DNA of 64,000 nucleotides, taken from Dongshaea marina. GTDB taxonomy: Bacteria > Pseudomonadota > Gammaproteobacteria > Enterobacterales > Aeromonadaceae. The notes under the pieces are model-generated. The model saw only the letters and a list, made by a program, of their open reading frames with translations, did not search any database and was not told the origin of the DNA. Positions 1 to 8,853 of the stretch are shown piece by piece. Both the position numbers and the translations under genes were made by a program. The stretch spans positions 4,167,658-4,231,657 of the forward strand of contig NZ_CP028897.1 of the NCBI RefSeq assembly GCF_003072645.1, in the 5' to 3' direction. Position 1 is the stretch's first letter. Each line of letters starts with the position of its first letter.

Positions 1-18
1 ACTGAAGGTAATGGCGAT

Positions 19-1404
19 ATGATGAAAAGAACTCTTCTTTCAACCCTGATCATTGCAGGATTTATGGGAACCGCCCATGCGGAAAACCTGCTTGATGTAT
101 ACAAGCTGGCACAGCAAAAAGATCCGCAGATCCTTCAGGCCAAAGCCACTCTTGACTCTGCCCAGGAAAAGATCCCTCAGGCACGCGCCGACCTGTTGCC
201 ACAACTGGCATTAGTTGGGACAACTGACTATACACGGAACGTGAATACCAATCGAAATGATGGTGGCAACGCGGGCTCCAATGGTACACAGCAGAATGCT
301 CAAGGTTCTTTAACCCTTAGCCAGCAGCTATTTCACTGGGATAGCTGGCTGAATCTGGGAATTGCCGAGAAGGAAGTAACCCAGGCTGGCGTCACCTACG
401 CCGAAGCCAAGCAGGATCTCATCACCCGCACCACCAAGGCCTACTTTGATGTATTGTCCGCCAAGGATAGCCTGGAGTTTGCCGAGGCAAACCTTGAGGC
501 GGTGCAACGTACTTTGGAGCAGACCGAGCAGCGCTACAAGGTGGGATTGAGCGCCATTACCGATGTTGAGGAGTCCAAGGCTTCACGGGATCAGGCGGTG
601 GCTGACAAGATTGTCGCCCAGAACAACCTGGATAACAGTTATGAGGAGCTACGTAAGATCACCGGCACCACCATAGATAATCTCGACGTGCTGAACACCA
701 AGCAGTTCTCTCCCTCCATGCCACGGCTTGGAGTCACCCAGTGGCTTAAAGTTGCCAATGATAAAAACCTGAGTGTTAACTCGGATCGGATCGCCCAGTC
801 GATCGCCAAGCAACAGATCTCGGTGAATCAAGCGGGACACCTGCCAACCCTGGATATGACGGGAAGCCTTAGTAGCAACCACTATGATAACCATGCTGAT
901 TTCAACTCAACAGATGCTACCGGTCGCCAGGATCAAGGCACCATCGGCCTCAGCCTGAATATTCCTCTGTATAGCGGAGGAGCCACCAGCTCACTGGTAC
1001 GCCAGGCCCAGGCCGACTATGTAAACTCCAGCCAGCAACTCGAACAGAGCTACCGTGCCATGGTCAGTGATATTAACTCTGGCTATAACAACGTCCGGGC
1101 CGATATCAGTAAGATCAAGGCCTACCAGCAATCGGTGCTGTCAAACCAAAGCGCTCTGGATGCCACCAAGGCTGGCTATGAGGTTGGCACCCGCACCATA
1201 GTGGATGTTCTGGACTCGGTTCAGTCCCTGTATCAGGCCAAAGAAAATCTCTCAAGCGCGCGCTTTGCCTATATCAATGACTACCTGGCACTGAAGGCGG
1301 CGGCCGGTACCCTGAGCGAAGAAGATGTGGTATTAATCAACAATGGACTGCAACAGGTTACGGCTCCGGCGACTAAAAACGCTGCAAAAACCACCAGCAA
1401 GTAA
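19..1404 (+). CDS. tolC: Outer membrane channel TolC
   Basis: Outer-membrane exit duct for tripartite efflux pumps and type I secretion. The 461-residue protein has a signal peptide ending at AHA (about residue 21). Two repeated OEP halves follow, with TolC-type phrases such as LLDVYKLAQQKDPQI near the N-terminus and GTRTIVDVLDSVQSLYQAKENL in the second repeat. Length is slightly under E. coli TolC. ATG at 19 and ATG at 22 are both possible; an AAGG at 5-8 suits the first. A strong hairpin terminator follows, so the adaptor and pump genes downstream are probably a separate transcript, although all three products could form one efflux complex. Confidence 0.95.
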   Translation: MMKRTLLSTLIIAGFMGTAHAENLLDVYKLAQQKDPQILQAKATLDSAQEKIPQARADLLPQLALVGTTDYTRNVNTNRNDGGNAGSNGTQQNAQGSLTLSQQLFHWDSWLNLGIAEKEVTQAGVTYAEAKQDLITRTTKAYFDVLSAKDSLEFAEANLEAVQRTLEQTEQRYKVGLSAITDVEESKASRDQAVADKIVAQNNLDNSYEELRKITGTTIDNLDVLNTKQFSPSMPRLGVTQWLKVANDKNLSVNSDRIAQSIAKQQISVNQAGHLPTLDMTGSLSSNHYDNHADFNSTDATGRQDQGTIGLSLNIPLYSGGATSSLVRQAQADYVNSSQQLEQSYRAMVSDINSGYNNVRADISKIKAYQQSVLSNQSALDATKAGYEVGTRTIVDVLDSVQSLYQAKENLSSARFAYINDYLALKAAAGTLSEEDVVLINNGLQQVTAPATKNAAKTTSK

Positions 1405-1431
1405 CCCTAAAAGTCTGTTCAAGCCAACTTC

Positions 1432-1470
1432 ACGGGGAGTTGTCGCAAATTGGCGACAACTCCCCGTTTT
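1432..1470 (+). terminator. Intrinsic terminator of tolC
   Basis: A 15-bp perfect stem (1432-1446 with 1453-1467) has a 6-base loop and runs into TTTT. It lies 28 bases after the tolC stop. Confidence 0.9.
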
Positions 1471-1620
1471 CATTTCCTTACACGACGACATCTGGCGTCT
1501 GATACAATCGGCAAAAGCATAATTCTTGTTATGCGCTGCGACAGTTTTACCCTAGTATCAACCCATGGACTCTCTGAGCTATTATCTCGCGTCGCCTTTT
1601 TGTAGTAGAGAGCATATTTC

Positions 1621-2931
1621 ATGACCGATGAACGAAAAAAGATGATGAAACCCAATAAAATCTCTCAGATCGCTATCGCATTCCTGTTTAGTGGCTTTAT
1701 CAACTCAAGCTTTGCTGCCCAGGCGGCTCCGACTCAAACAGCTGTCACGGTCGCCGTGACCCCTACCCACCTCAGGCAGATCCCGGAAACGGCAAGCTCA
1801 TTAGGTACTATCAAGGCGGTTCACTCTGCCGATCTCAGCTTCTCCTCCTCCGGACATATCAATCACATCTTCTTTCAGGATGGCGAGCAGATCCACCAGG
1901 GAGATGTGATCGCTACCCTGGATGACAGTGACGTGAAGGCGGATATCGCCTCGGCCCAGGCCAACCTGGATGAGGTCAGCTCCAACTACAAGCGCTATCA
2001 GCTTCTCAAGGGAACCGGAGTATTCGCCAAGCAGGATTACATCAAGGTGCAAACCTCTCTCACGGTAGCCAAGGCCAACTATGCCGCTGCTCTGGAGAGT
2101 GCCCATAATCTCAAGCTGGTTGCCCCATTCGACGGAACCCTGGGGAGCTTTGATTTCAGTACCGGTGCCTACATCGGCAGCGGAACCAAACTGGTGAATC
2201 TGGTACAGCTGGATCCACTTAAGGTCAGCTATAACCTCAATCAGGATCTGAAAAACCGGGTCAAGCTGGGTCAGGCGATCTACCTGACGACGGATATGTA
2301 CCCTAACAAGAAATTCGATGGGCGGGTGACCTATATCTCGCCGACCATCAACCCGGATACCGGACGCTTCGATCTCCAGGCTCAGTTTGGCAACGCCACC
2401 CACCAACTCTCACCGGGCCAGACAGTGACAGTGCATCAGCTGCTCGGCAAGGGAAGTAAACAGCTGGTGATCCCCCAGACCGCAATCATGGTTGATGATC
2501 AACAAAGCTATGTGTTTACCATCAAGGATCACAAGGCTGTTAAAACCGACGTGATCACCGAGGAAAATACCAATGATGGAGATATTGTCATCACCCAGGG
2601 ACTGAGCGAAGGCCAGGATGTTGTGACCTCAGGGACTCAGAAATTGAGCGACTCGATGCCGGTTAACATCCAAAGCTCAGCAGAAACGGCACCAGAAAAG
2701 CCCGTTACTCCCAAGACAATATCTGCTAGTACGCCTCAACAAAAGCAGCCCTCTCAGACGGCGGCCCCAAAAGCCAGCGAGGTCCCCGGCGCCAAAAAGC
2801 CGGTAAAGGCCCAGGCAACAGCTGAGCCTAAGCCGCCACTTGCCAGCACAAGCTCCAAGCCGGCCCAGGTCAGCTCTTCTAAGCCGACCGCGACCGTGTC
2901 TGATAGCACTCCTGACACAGCAACCCATTAA
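1621..2931 (+). CDS. RND efflux periplasmic adaptor (membrane fusion protein) with low-complexity tail
   Basis: Periplasmic adaptor linking an RND pump to TolC. The lipoyl/barrel-sandwich part is visible as GHINHIFFQDGEQIHQGDVI and its return half KLVAPFDGTLG, separated by an alpha-hairpin; beta-barrel and membrane-proximal domains follow up to about residue 350. The last ~85 residues (352-436) are a Pro/Ala/Ser/Thr/Lys-rich low-complexity tail, which is not usual for this family. A signal peptide is clear only if translation starts at ATG 1642 or 1645 (MMKPNKIS...SSFA); the ATG at 1621 adds seven charged residues, so the start is uncertain. The RND pump gene follows 39 bases later, indicating an operon. 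Confidence 0.9.
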   Translation: MTDERKKMMKPNKISQIAIAFLFSGFINSSFAAQAAPTQTAVTVAVTPTHLRQIPETASSLGTIKAVHSADLSFSSSGHINHIFFQDGEQIHQGDVIATLDDSDVKADIASAQANLDEVSSNYKRYQLLKGTGVFAKQDYIKVQTSLTVAKANYAAALESAHNLKLVAPFDGTLGSFDFSTGAYIGSGTKLVNLVQLDPLKVSYNLNQDLKNRVKLGQAIYLTTDMYPNKKFDGRVTYISPTINPDTGRFDLQAQFGNATHQLSPGQTVTVHQLLGKGSKQLVIPQTAIMVDDQQSYVFTIKDHKAVKTDVITEENTNDGDIVITQGLSEGQDVVTSGTQKLSDSMPVNIQSSAETAPEKPVTPKTISASTPQQKQPSQTAAPKASEVPGAKKPVKAQATAEPKPPLASTSSKPAQVSSSKPTATVSDSTPDTATH

Positions 2932-2970
2932 TCCAAGGGCGAGCGTTCGCCCTCACTCCAGAACAATATT

Positions 2971-5900
2971 ATGGTCAAACTACCCGATATCTGTATCCGC
3001 CATCCGGTCTTTGCCACGGTTCTTAGCATTTTGTTGATCGTGGTCGGACTTGTTTCCCTTAAGCAGCTGGATATTCGCTACTTCCCACAGTTTGAACAAA
3101 AAACGGCAACCATCAGCGCCAGTGTTCCCGGCGCCAGCGCGCTCTATATGTCGGATCAGGTCACCAGCAAGATTGAGGATGCGATCAGCGATGTCGATGG
3201 GATCAAGCAGCTTTCGAGCAAGAGCTCGGATGGCAGCAGCAGTATCTCGGTGACCCTGCGTGATAATGTGAACTACTACCAGGTGGTGGATAAGCTGCGC
3301 AATAAGGTGGCCGGGGTTAGCGATCTCCCCGCCATGCCACAGGCCCCAACCGTCTCGGATAATAGTGGTGAGGACTGGAGCTCACCGCCCACCCTGAATA
3401 TCGCGTTTACCTCCTCTTCCATGAATCTCTCCACCCTGTATAACTACCTGTGGGATCATGTGATCCCAAGGCTTAAGAACATCCAGGGAGTCGGTGGGGT
3501 ACCCGGCCCTTACGGTGGCTCGGGGACCAATCTGTGGATCTGGCTCAACCCGATTAAGATGGCCGCACTTAAGGTCTCCCCGGCAGATGTTCAATCAACT
3601 CTGGCCAATAATAATGTCAGCATGAGTGCCGGATCGATTCTCAGTACCGAGAAAAATTATGTTTTGGTGTCAGATACCGAGATCCACTCGGCCAAGGATT
3701 TTGCCAACCTGGTGATCCGCTATCAGGATGGCCAGCCGATCAAGATAAGTGATGTGGCCAAGGTGGCCTGGGGACCCAGTGAACTCACTCCCAGCAAGCT
3801 GACCTATGACGGGCACCCGGCACTGGTGCTGGAGATCCGCCCCTTTACCGGCGCCAACCCTGTGGATGTTGCAGCCAGGGTGCAAAAGGAGCTTAAAAAG
3901 ATAGCCCCCGCCCTGCCCAAAGGAGTCTCGGTAGCGGTTACCTATAACCAGGCGACCTTCATCAGCAACTCGTTGCATGAGTGTCTAAAGGCAGTGATCG
4001 AGGCGATCATCCTGGTTGGGGTGATCGTATTGGCCTTCCTCGGCTCGATGCGTCTTGCGCTTATCCCAATTATCACCATCCCCATCTGTATCATAGGGAC
4101 CTTTGGAGTGATGGCGCTGTTTGGTTTCTCTATCAATGTGATCAGCCTGTTGGCAATTGTGCTGGCGATAGGTCTGGTGGTCGATGATGCCATCGTAGTG
4201 GTTGAGAACTGCCACCGCCATATTGAACGGGGTGAATCTCCGGTTCAGGCCGCGCGCCGAGGCTCCAGAGAGCTTATCTTTGCAATCATCGCCATGACAC
4301 TCACCCTGGTGGCAGTGTATGTGCCCATCGGCTTTAGTAGCGGTTTTACCGCGACCCTGTTTCGGGAATTTGCCTTCACCCTGGCGGGAGCCGTATTGAT
4401 CTCGGGGTTTGTGGCCCTGACCCTCTCACCTATGATGTGCGCCAAACTGCTGCGGCCGGTGGAGAAAAGCTCACGGCTTAGCTTAAAACTGGAAAGTATG
4501 CTGGAGAGGCTCACCCAGGGTTACCAGAGGCTGCTGCGTAAAAATCTTGAGCACAAGCGCTGGATGCTCAGCATACTGCTGCTGTGCGTGGTCGGGGCTG
4601 GTGTGCTCTATCACTTTATGGATCAGGAGGTGATCCCCAAAGAAGATATCGGCTACATTGATACCAGCATCACATTGCCACCGGCGAGTAACCAGAGCTA
4701 TGTCGACAGCAACATGGCCCAGCTGGACAAGATCCTCAATCAGGAGCCGACCTTTGAGCATGTGGTCTCCTTTTACCTGACCTCACCGACCCACTTTATC
4801 ACCCTCAAGCCCTGGTCCGAGCGCGATCAGACGGCTCGCCAAATTGTCGACAGACTCAATACCCAGGTGAACAGGAAGATCCCCGGGATGTCGGTCACCT
4901 TCAACCTGCCGGATCCGGTCAATTATGGCGCGGGCTCAACTGGCTTTGAGCTGCAACTGATGACTCTTAATAAGGATCAGGACCCTCAGGATCTGAAAAA
5001 TCTCAGTAGCAAGGTGGTTGCTGCACTGAAAAAATATCCGGGGTTGAGTAATGTAGAAACCTCAATTAAGGCAGACCAGCCACAACTCAGATTCAGTATC
5101 GATCGGGCATTGGCCAGTAAGCTCGGCATAGGTCTGGATCAGATCAGCAGTGCCCTCAACACCATGATGGGCGGTGGTAGCGATCCCACCAAAATCCAGC
5201 TCCCGGATGGACGCACCTTCAGCGTGCGTGCCCAACTCAGTCAGAAATATCTGGGGAACTTTGATGTGATGAACAGCATCTATGTCAAGGCATCATCGGG
5301 TGAGATGATCCCCCTGTCCCAGCTGGTGACCCTCAAGAAGAGTACCGGCACCCCGGATATCACCACTTTTAACCATAAGCGCTCGGCCACCATCACTGCG
5401 GATGTGACCCCGGGCTACTCCCTGAGCAGCATAGAGCAGTATGTTAATCAGGTGGTCCCTCCAATGCTCACCTCGGATCAGAGCATGGCGTTTACCGGCG
5501 GTATCCAGCAACTGGAAGACTCTCAGGGAAGCTCGCTATTCCTGTTTGGTCTGGCACTCATCTTTATCTACCTCATCTTGTCGGCACAGTTTGAAAGCTT
5601 CCTCGATCCCCTGGTGATCCTGCTGACGGTCCCGCTGTCGATCACCGGTGCCCTGCTTGCACTCAAGCTAACCGGGAGCACCCTGAATATCTATACCAAT
5701 ATCGGCCTGGTGACCCTGATCGGTCTGATTACCAAGCATGGGATCTTGATCGTTCAGTTTGCCAATAACCTGATACAGCAGGGCTACTCCATCATGGAGG
5801 CGGTGCTGGAGGCATCAAAAACCCGGATGCGCCCCATCCTGATGACCTCGCTGGCGATGATCTTCGGTGCCCTGCCACTGGCGTTGGCCTCTGGCCCCGG

Positions 5901-6066
5901 CTCGATTGGTCGTTATCAGATTGGTCTGGTGCTGGTTGGTGGCCTTCTGATTGGCACCCTGTTCTCGCTGTTTGTGATCCCTGTTGCTTACTCAATACTG
6001 GCAACCTATCGGAGCCAGGATGTCCTGTGGACCCTACGTGGGAAGAATAAACTCAGCGATAACTAA
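2971..6066 (+). CDS. RND family multidrug efflux pump, inner membrane subunit (HAE1 type)
   Basis: Proton-driven AcrB/MexB-type exporter of hydrophobic compounds, 1031 residues with the usual two halves of six membrane segments and two large periplasmic loops. The proton-relay acidic pair in TM4 is present as D405-D406 (VVDDAIVVVEN) and the TM10 lysine as K922 (LITKHGILIVQF), matching AcrB D407/D408 and K940. It is co-transcribed with the adaptor upstream. No local TetR or LysR regulator is present, so substrates and control cannot be read from context. AcrB-like within HAE1, but no specific orthologue is assigned. Confidence 0.95.
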   Translation: MVKLPDICIRHPVFATVLSILLIVVGLVSLKQLDIRYFPQFEQKTATISASVPGASALYMSDQVTSKIEDAISDVDGIKQLSSKSSDGSSSISVTLRDNVNYYQVVDKLRNKVAGVSDLPAMPQAPTVSDNSGEDWSSPPTLNIAFTSSSMNLSTLYNYLWDHVIPRLKNIQGVGGVPGPYGGSGTNLWIWLNPIKMAALKVSPADVQSTLANNNVSMSAGSILSTEKNYVLVSDTEIHSAKDFANLVIRYQDGQPIKISDVAKVAWGPSELTPSKLTYDGHPALVLEIRPFTGANPVDVAARVQKELKKIAPALPKGVSVAVTYNQATFISNSLHECLKAVIEAIILVGVIVLAFLGSMRLALIPIITIPICIIGTFGVMALFGFSINVISLLAIVLAIGLVVDDAIVVVENCHRHIERGESPVQAARRGSRELIFAIIAMTLTLVAVYVPIGFSSGFTATLFREFAFTLAGAVLISGFVALTLSPMMCAKLLRPVEKSSRLSLKLESMLERLTQGYQRLLRKNLEHKRWMLSILLLCVVGAGVLYHFMDQEVIPKEDIGYIDTSITLPPASNQSYVDSNMAQLDKILNQEPTFEHVVSFYLTSPTHFITLKPWSERDQTARQIVDRLNTQVNRKIPGMSVTFNLPDPVNYGAGSTGFELQLMTLNKDQDPQDLKNLSSKVVAALKKYPGLSNVETSIKADQPQLRFSIDRALASKLGIGLDQISSALNTMMGGGSDPTKIQLPDGRTFSVRAQLSQKYLGNFDVMNSIYVKASSGEMIPLSQLVTLKKSTGTPDITTFNHKRSATITADVTPGYSLSSIEQYVNQVVPPMLTSDQSMAFTGGIQQLEDSQGSSLFLFGLALIFIYLILSAQFESFLDPLVILLTVPLSITGALLALKLTGSTLNIYTNIGLVTLIGLITKHGILIVQFANNLIQQGYSIMEAVLEASKTRMRPILMTSLAMIFGALPLALASGPGSIGRYQIGLVLVGGLLIGTLFSLFVIPVAYSILATYRSQDVLWTLRGKNKLSDN

Positions 6067-6074
6067 CCCTATCT

Positions 6075-6100
6075 GCCCCCTCAGTAAAGGGGGCTCTTTG
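6075..6100 (+). terminator. Terminator after RND pump gene
   Basis: Stem GCCCCCT/AGGGGGC (6075-6081 with 6088-6094) followed by TCTTT, nine bases after the pump stop codon. Confidence 0.8.
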
Positions 6101-6157
6101 TAACAGATGTGAGTTCCCTTGCTACACTTGAGATAAGCCTTGCAAGGGAACTGCATT

Positions 6158-6916
6158 ATGTTTAAATCTATCCTGCTGTTGGTGCTTACGATCACCTTTT
6201 CCGGCCTGCTTCAGGCACAGACTCTGACCATCACCACGGGTGATTTTCCTCCCTTCTGCTCAAAATCTTTTAAGTTTGGTGGAATTGTCAATGGAGCCGC
6301 CAAGGAGGCATTTGCTATGGAGGGGGTCAAGGTGGACTATGTCTATACCTCCTGGCAGCGAGCCTACCGAATGTCAGAAGTTGGAGAGGTCAGCGGGACC
6401 CTCGCCTGGTACGACTCTGAGAAACGCCGCAAAACCCACCTCTATAGCGATCCCATTATCAATGACCGGATTGTCTGGTTTCACCTCAAGGGTTATCCGT
6501 TGCACTGGAAAAGCTTCGAAGATCTGAAAAACGAGAGAATTGTAGCGATCCGTGGCTACACCTATAGCGACGCCTTCTATAATGCGATCGAGGACGGTAC
6601 CCTGGATGTTGCCTTCGTTAATCGCCTCAAGCAGAGCTTTGATCTGATCCTCTCGGGGCGCAAGGACGTCACCCTGGAGAGTGTTGATGTTGGCTATTAC
6701 ATGCTACGCAAGCTCTATCCTCACAGTGATATCCTGTTTACCAACCATCCAGTCCCGGCGGTCAGTAATCCACTGCATCTTCTGATCTCCAAGAAAACCC
6801 CCAACGCAGAGAAGATCATCGAAACCTTTAATCGTGGTCTTGCCAAGCTTAAAGAGCAGGGACGAATCGAGGAGCTTCTGTTACTGGCCAGGCAGGGGCA
6901 ACTGGAGCAAAGATAA
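6158..6916 (+). CDS. Periplasmic solute-binding protein-like (SBP family 3)
   Basis: A 252-residue secreted protein: signal peptide MFKSILLLVLTITFSGLLQA, then a family-3-like solute-binding fold opening LTITTGDFPPFCSK and containing the typical Y(V/T)SWQRAY and LAWYDSEKRRK stretches. Such stand-alone members in marine gammaproteobacteria are often annotated 'transporter substrate-binding domain'. No permease or ATPase genes are adjacent, so it may serve a distant transporter or act as a sensor-like protein. ATG 6158 is chosen because AAGGGA lies 8 bases upstream; a TTG at 6140 in frame is less likely. Confidence 0.8.
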   Translation: MFKSILLLVLTITFSGLLQAQTLTITTGDFPPFCSKSFKFGGIVNGAAKEAFAMEGVKVDYVYTSWQRAYRMSEVGEVSGTLAWYDSEKRRKTHLYSDPIINDRIVWFHLKGYPLHWKSFEDLKNERIVAIRGYTYSDAFYNAIEDGTLDVAFVNRLKQSFDLILSGRKDVTLESVDVGYYMLRKLYPHSDILFTNHPVPAVSNPLHLLISKKTPNAEKIIETFNRGLAKLKEQGRIEELLLLARQGQLEQR

Positions 6917-6939
6917 GGCCGGCTCAACAAACCGGCTTT
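6917..6939 (+). terminator. Weak terminator after SBP gene
   Basis: Stem GCCGG/CCGGC (6918-6922 with 6932-6936) followed by TTT directly after the stop codon. Confidence 0.45.
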
Positions 6940-7018
6940 AACAGAGCCCACCATTGGCAGGCAAAAAAACAGTCATTGCCTGGTGAAAATCCATATTGGG
7001 AAAAAGATTTGAAGGGAA

Positions 7019-7252
7019 TTACTCTTCCTGAGTAGATTCTTTCCACTGCTGATAAAAGGTGGTTGCGGCTTCGCGTGAAGGCCAAAAGGCGCTGCAATCT
7101 GGCTCGCTGGAGCAGGTTTTTCGGATCTCTCCATCATCAAACAGGTACCAGATCCCCTGGGGCTCACAGATATACCAGCCTCGATGATCATCGGCCTGAC
7201 CAATCACGGCCGCCTCCATCATCACTTCCTGCAGTAGGGTCATTGTCGTCAT
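7019..7252 (-). CDS. Small hypothetical protein (77 aa)
   Basis: Unrecognised. It is accepted as a gene because the ATG at 7252 is preceded by a perfect AAAGGAG at seven-base spacing and because composition is protein-like. The soluble product is rich in Trp and acidic residues, with three cysteines clustered in the middle (WYICEP, KTCSSEPDC) and a C-terminal amphipathic helix (REAATTFYQQWKES). It stands alone between the SBP gene (convergent) and the Mrr-like gene (same strand, 105 bases upstream). Function unknown. Confidence 0.65.
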   Translation of the reverse strand: MTTMTLLQEVMMEAAVIGQADDHRGWYICEPQGIWYLFDDGEIRKTCSSEPDCSAFWPSREAATTFYQQWKESTQEE

Positions 7253-7357
7253 GGCTCACTCCTTTGCCTTGAGCTGGCGAATAAGATAGGTAAACACCTT
7301 CTCACGTTACACCAATTTAACCTTAAGCGCCAAATTGAACATCAGGGCCTATGGCGG

Positions 7358-7870
7358 TTAACGACGAAACAAAGATAACAGACGAGGTCCGCTGATGAGC
7401 TCGACCCTCTTTTGCTGGGCAAATAGCTTCTTTACACTATCCGGGGTTTTTCCTGTGTGCACAAAATAGCCCTGTACCCGGTCACGCTCACACAAAGAGA
7501 TAAACTCACTCACATGCTCACTGCGAATATAATTTCGATAGCGCTTGGCCTGGATATAGTAGCGCTTGCGTCCAAGAAACAGCTTACCATCAATCCCGCC
7601 ATCCCCGGCATACTTGCTGTTGCGCTCTATTCGATAGCCTTTTTTTTCAAAGGCGGTAAGCAGCAGCTCCTCGAAGAGATAGGGGTCGATCTGCTTGAGC
7701 CTGTTGAGCTTACCGGCTCCCTGGGGTTGACGGCAGAGTCTGCGATAGAGTCTCTTGGAGTCCTTAATATTGCGAGCATGGGGAGTCAGAGGGCGGCGCA
7801 GGCGCCAGAAAAGGATCAGCAGTACAACTCCAATCCCCCACAGAAAGGGATCGGTCAGATATTCAGGCAT
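7358..7870 (-). CDS. Membrane-anchored Mrr-like restriction endonuclease domain protein
   Basis: 170 residues: one N-terminal membrane segment (about 10-23, WGIGVVLLILFW), a basic linker, then a Mrr/PD-(D/E)xK nuclease fold. Visible catalytic elements are a FEELL acidic helix (E67/E68), GGID with D94, and the QAK motif Q107-x-K109 (YYIQAKRY), the pattern of the Mrr_cat family. Small membrane-tethered Mrr-domain proteins of this shape are widespread in gammaproteobacteria and poorly characterised; a role in DNA cleavage is inferred only from the motif. No methyltransferase or specificity subunit is adjacent, so a classical restriction-modification pair is not supported. Confidence 0.8.
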   Translation of the reverse strand: MPEYLTDPFLWGIGVVLLILFWRLRRPLTPHARNIKDSKRLYRRLCRQPQGAGKLNRLKQIDPYLFEELLLTAFEKKGYRIERNSKYAGDGGIDGKLFLGRKRYYIQAKRYRNYIRSEHVSEFISLCERDRVQGYFVHTGKTPDSVKKLFAQQKRVELISGPRLLSLFRR

Positions 7871-7977
7871 AGGGGAAAACCAGTTAAGAGAACGCTAGTC
7901 AGCCCATCCTATATGACTCATTTGAATCGTCAAGATCCTGGAAAATGCACAACGACCACCATAAGCAAGGCTAACTC

Positions 7978-8580
7978 TCAGGGCATAGCAAAAGGATCAT
8001 CGGTTGGATCCTGATTCCAGATATACTCGGCCAGATGGGCGATCTCCAGGGCCCGGGTATGTCCGCAGATCCTGGCTATCATCGCCAGAGCCATATCGGT
8101 CCCAGCGCTGACACCAGAGGAGGTAAATATCTCACCATCTTCCACCCAGCGCGCTTTGGGTTGCCAGTCTACCCCATGGCCCTGCGCCGTTGCCCAGCGA
8201 TACGCAAGCTTATTGGTGGTCGCCCTGCGACCATCCAGCACCCCGGTCCTGGCCAGCAGGGCAGAACCGGTACAGACAGAGGCAACCCAGTGTGATCGCT
8301 CAGCCAAACCATGCAGTGCATCTATCCACGGCTGATTTTCTACTAACTGTCGGGTACCCAGGCCTCCCGGAACCAGCAACAGATCCAACCTCTCAACCGC
8401 ATTGAAAGAGTGATCGGCCTCAACCACCGGACCGGCACTGCTCCTTGCCTTGCTGCCCGCAAAAGAGAGCAGACGAATGTCAAACTGCTCACGGGCTAAG
8501 CCAAACATCTCCAAAGGACCAAACAGATCCAGTAATTCAAACCCATCAAAGACAACGGCCCCCAATTGTAATTTCTGCAT
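7978..8580 (-). CDS. DJ-1/PfpI family protein (isonitrile hydratase-like)
   Basis: 200-residue ThiJ/DJ-1/PfpI domain protein. The nucleophile elbow cysteine is C103 in SVCTGSALLA, and the N-terminal acidic site is FDGFELLDLFGP. Overall it resembles the InhA/isonitrile hydratase branch and the ligand domain of GlxA-type regulators, but there is no DNA-binding domain. Enzymatic substrate cannot be decided from sequence. It is a single gene on the minus strand, with 273 bases of intergenic DNA before the divergent lptD. Confidence 0.85.
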   Translation of the reverse strand: MQKLQLGAVVFDGFELLDLFGPLEMFGLAREQFDIRLLSFAGSKARSSAGPVVEADHSFNAVERLDLLLVPGGLGTRQLVENQPWIDALHGLAERSHWVASVCTGSALLARTGVLDGRRATTNKLAYRWATAQGHGVDWQPKARWVEDGEIFTSSGVSAGTDMALAMIARICGHTRALEIAHLAEYIWNQDPTDDPFAMP

Positions 8581-8853
8581 TTCTCCTCCATTTTCAGCCA
8601 GCTAAAGCTATTAAATTGAGTCACAACTCATAGGCAAAAGCACAAATCAGCGATACTCGCCGCTTCCCCACACAAAACCACTCATCATTCTCTTTTGAGG
8701 ACTATCCTAATTTCAATGGCACTGTGTGATCCAAAGAAATTTATCCGGGACACTCATTAGCCCTTGATGTGAAATTCGCTTATCATAGCGACCAATTGCG
8801 AACAGAAGATTGAACCAAAAATCCCTGCAACTGTGGTGATGGTGAGAAAATAA

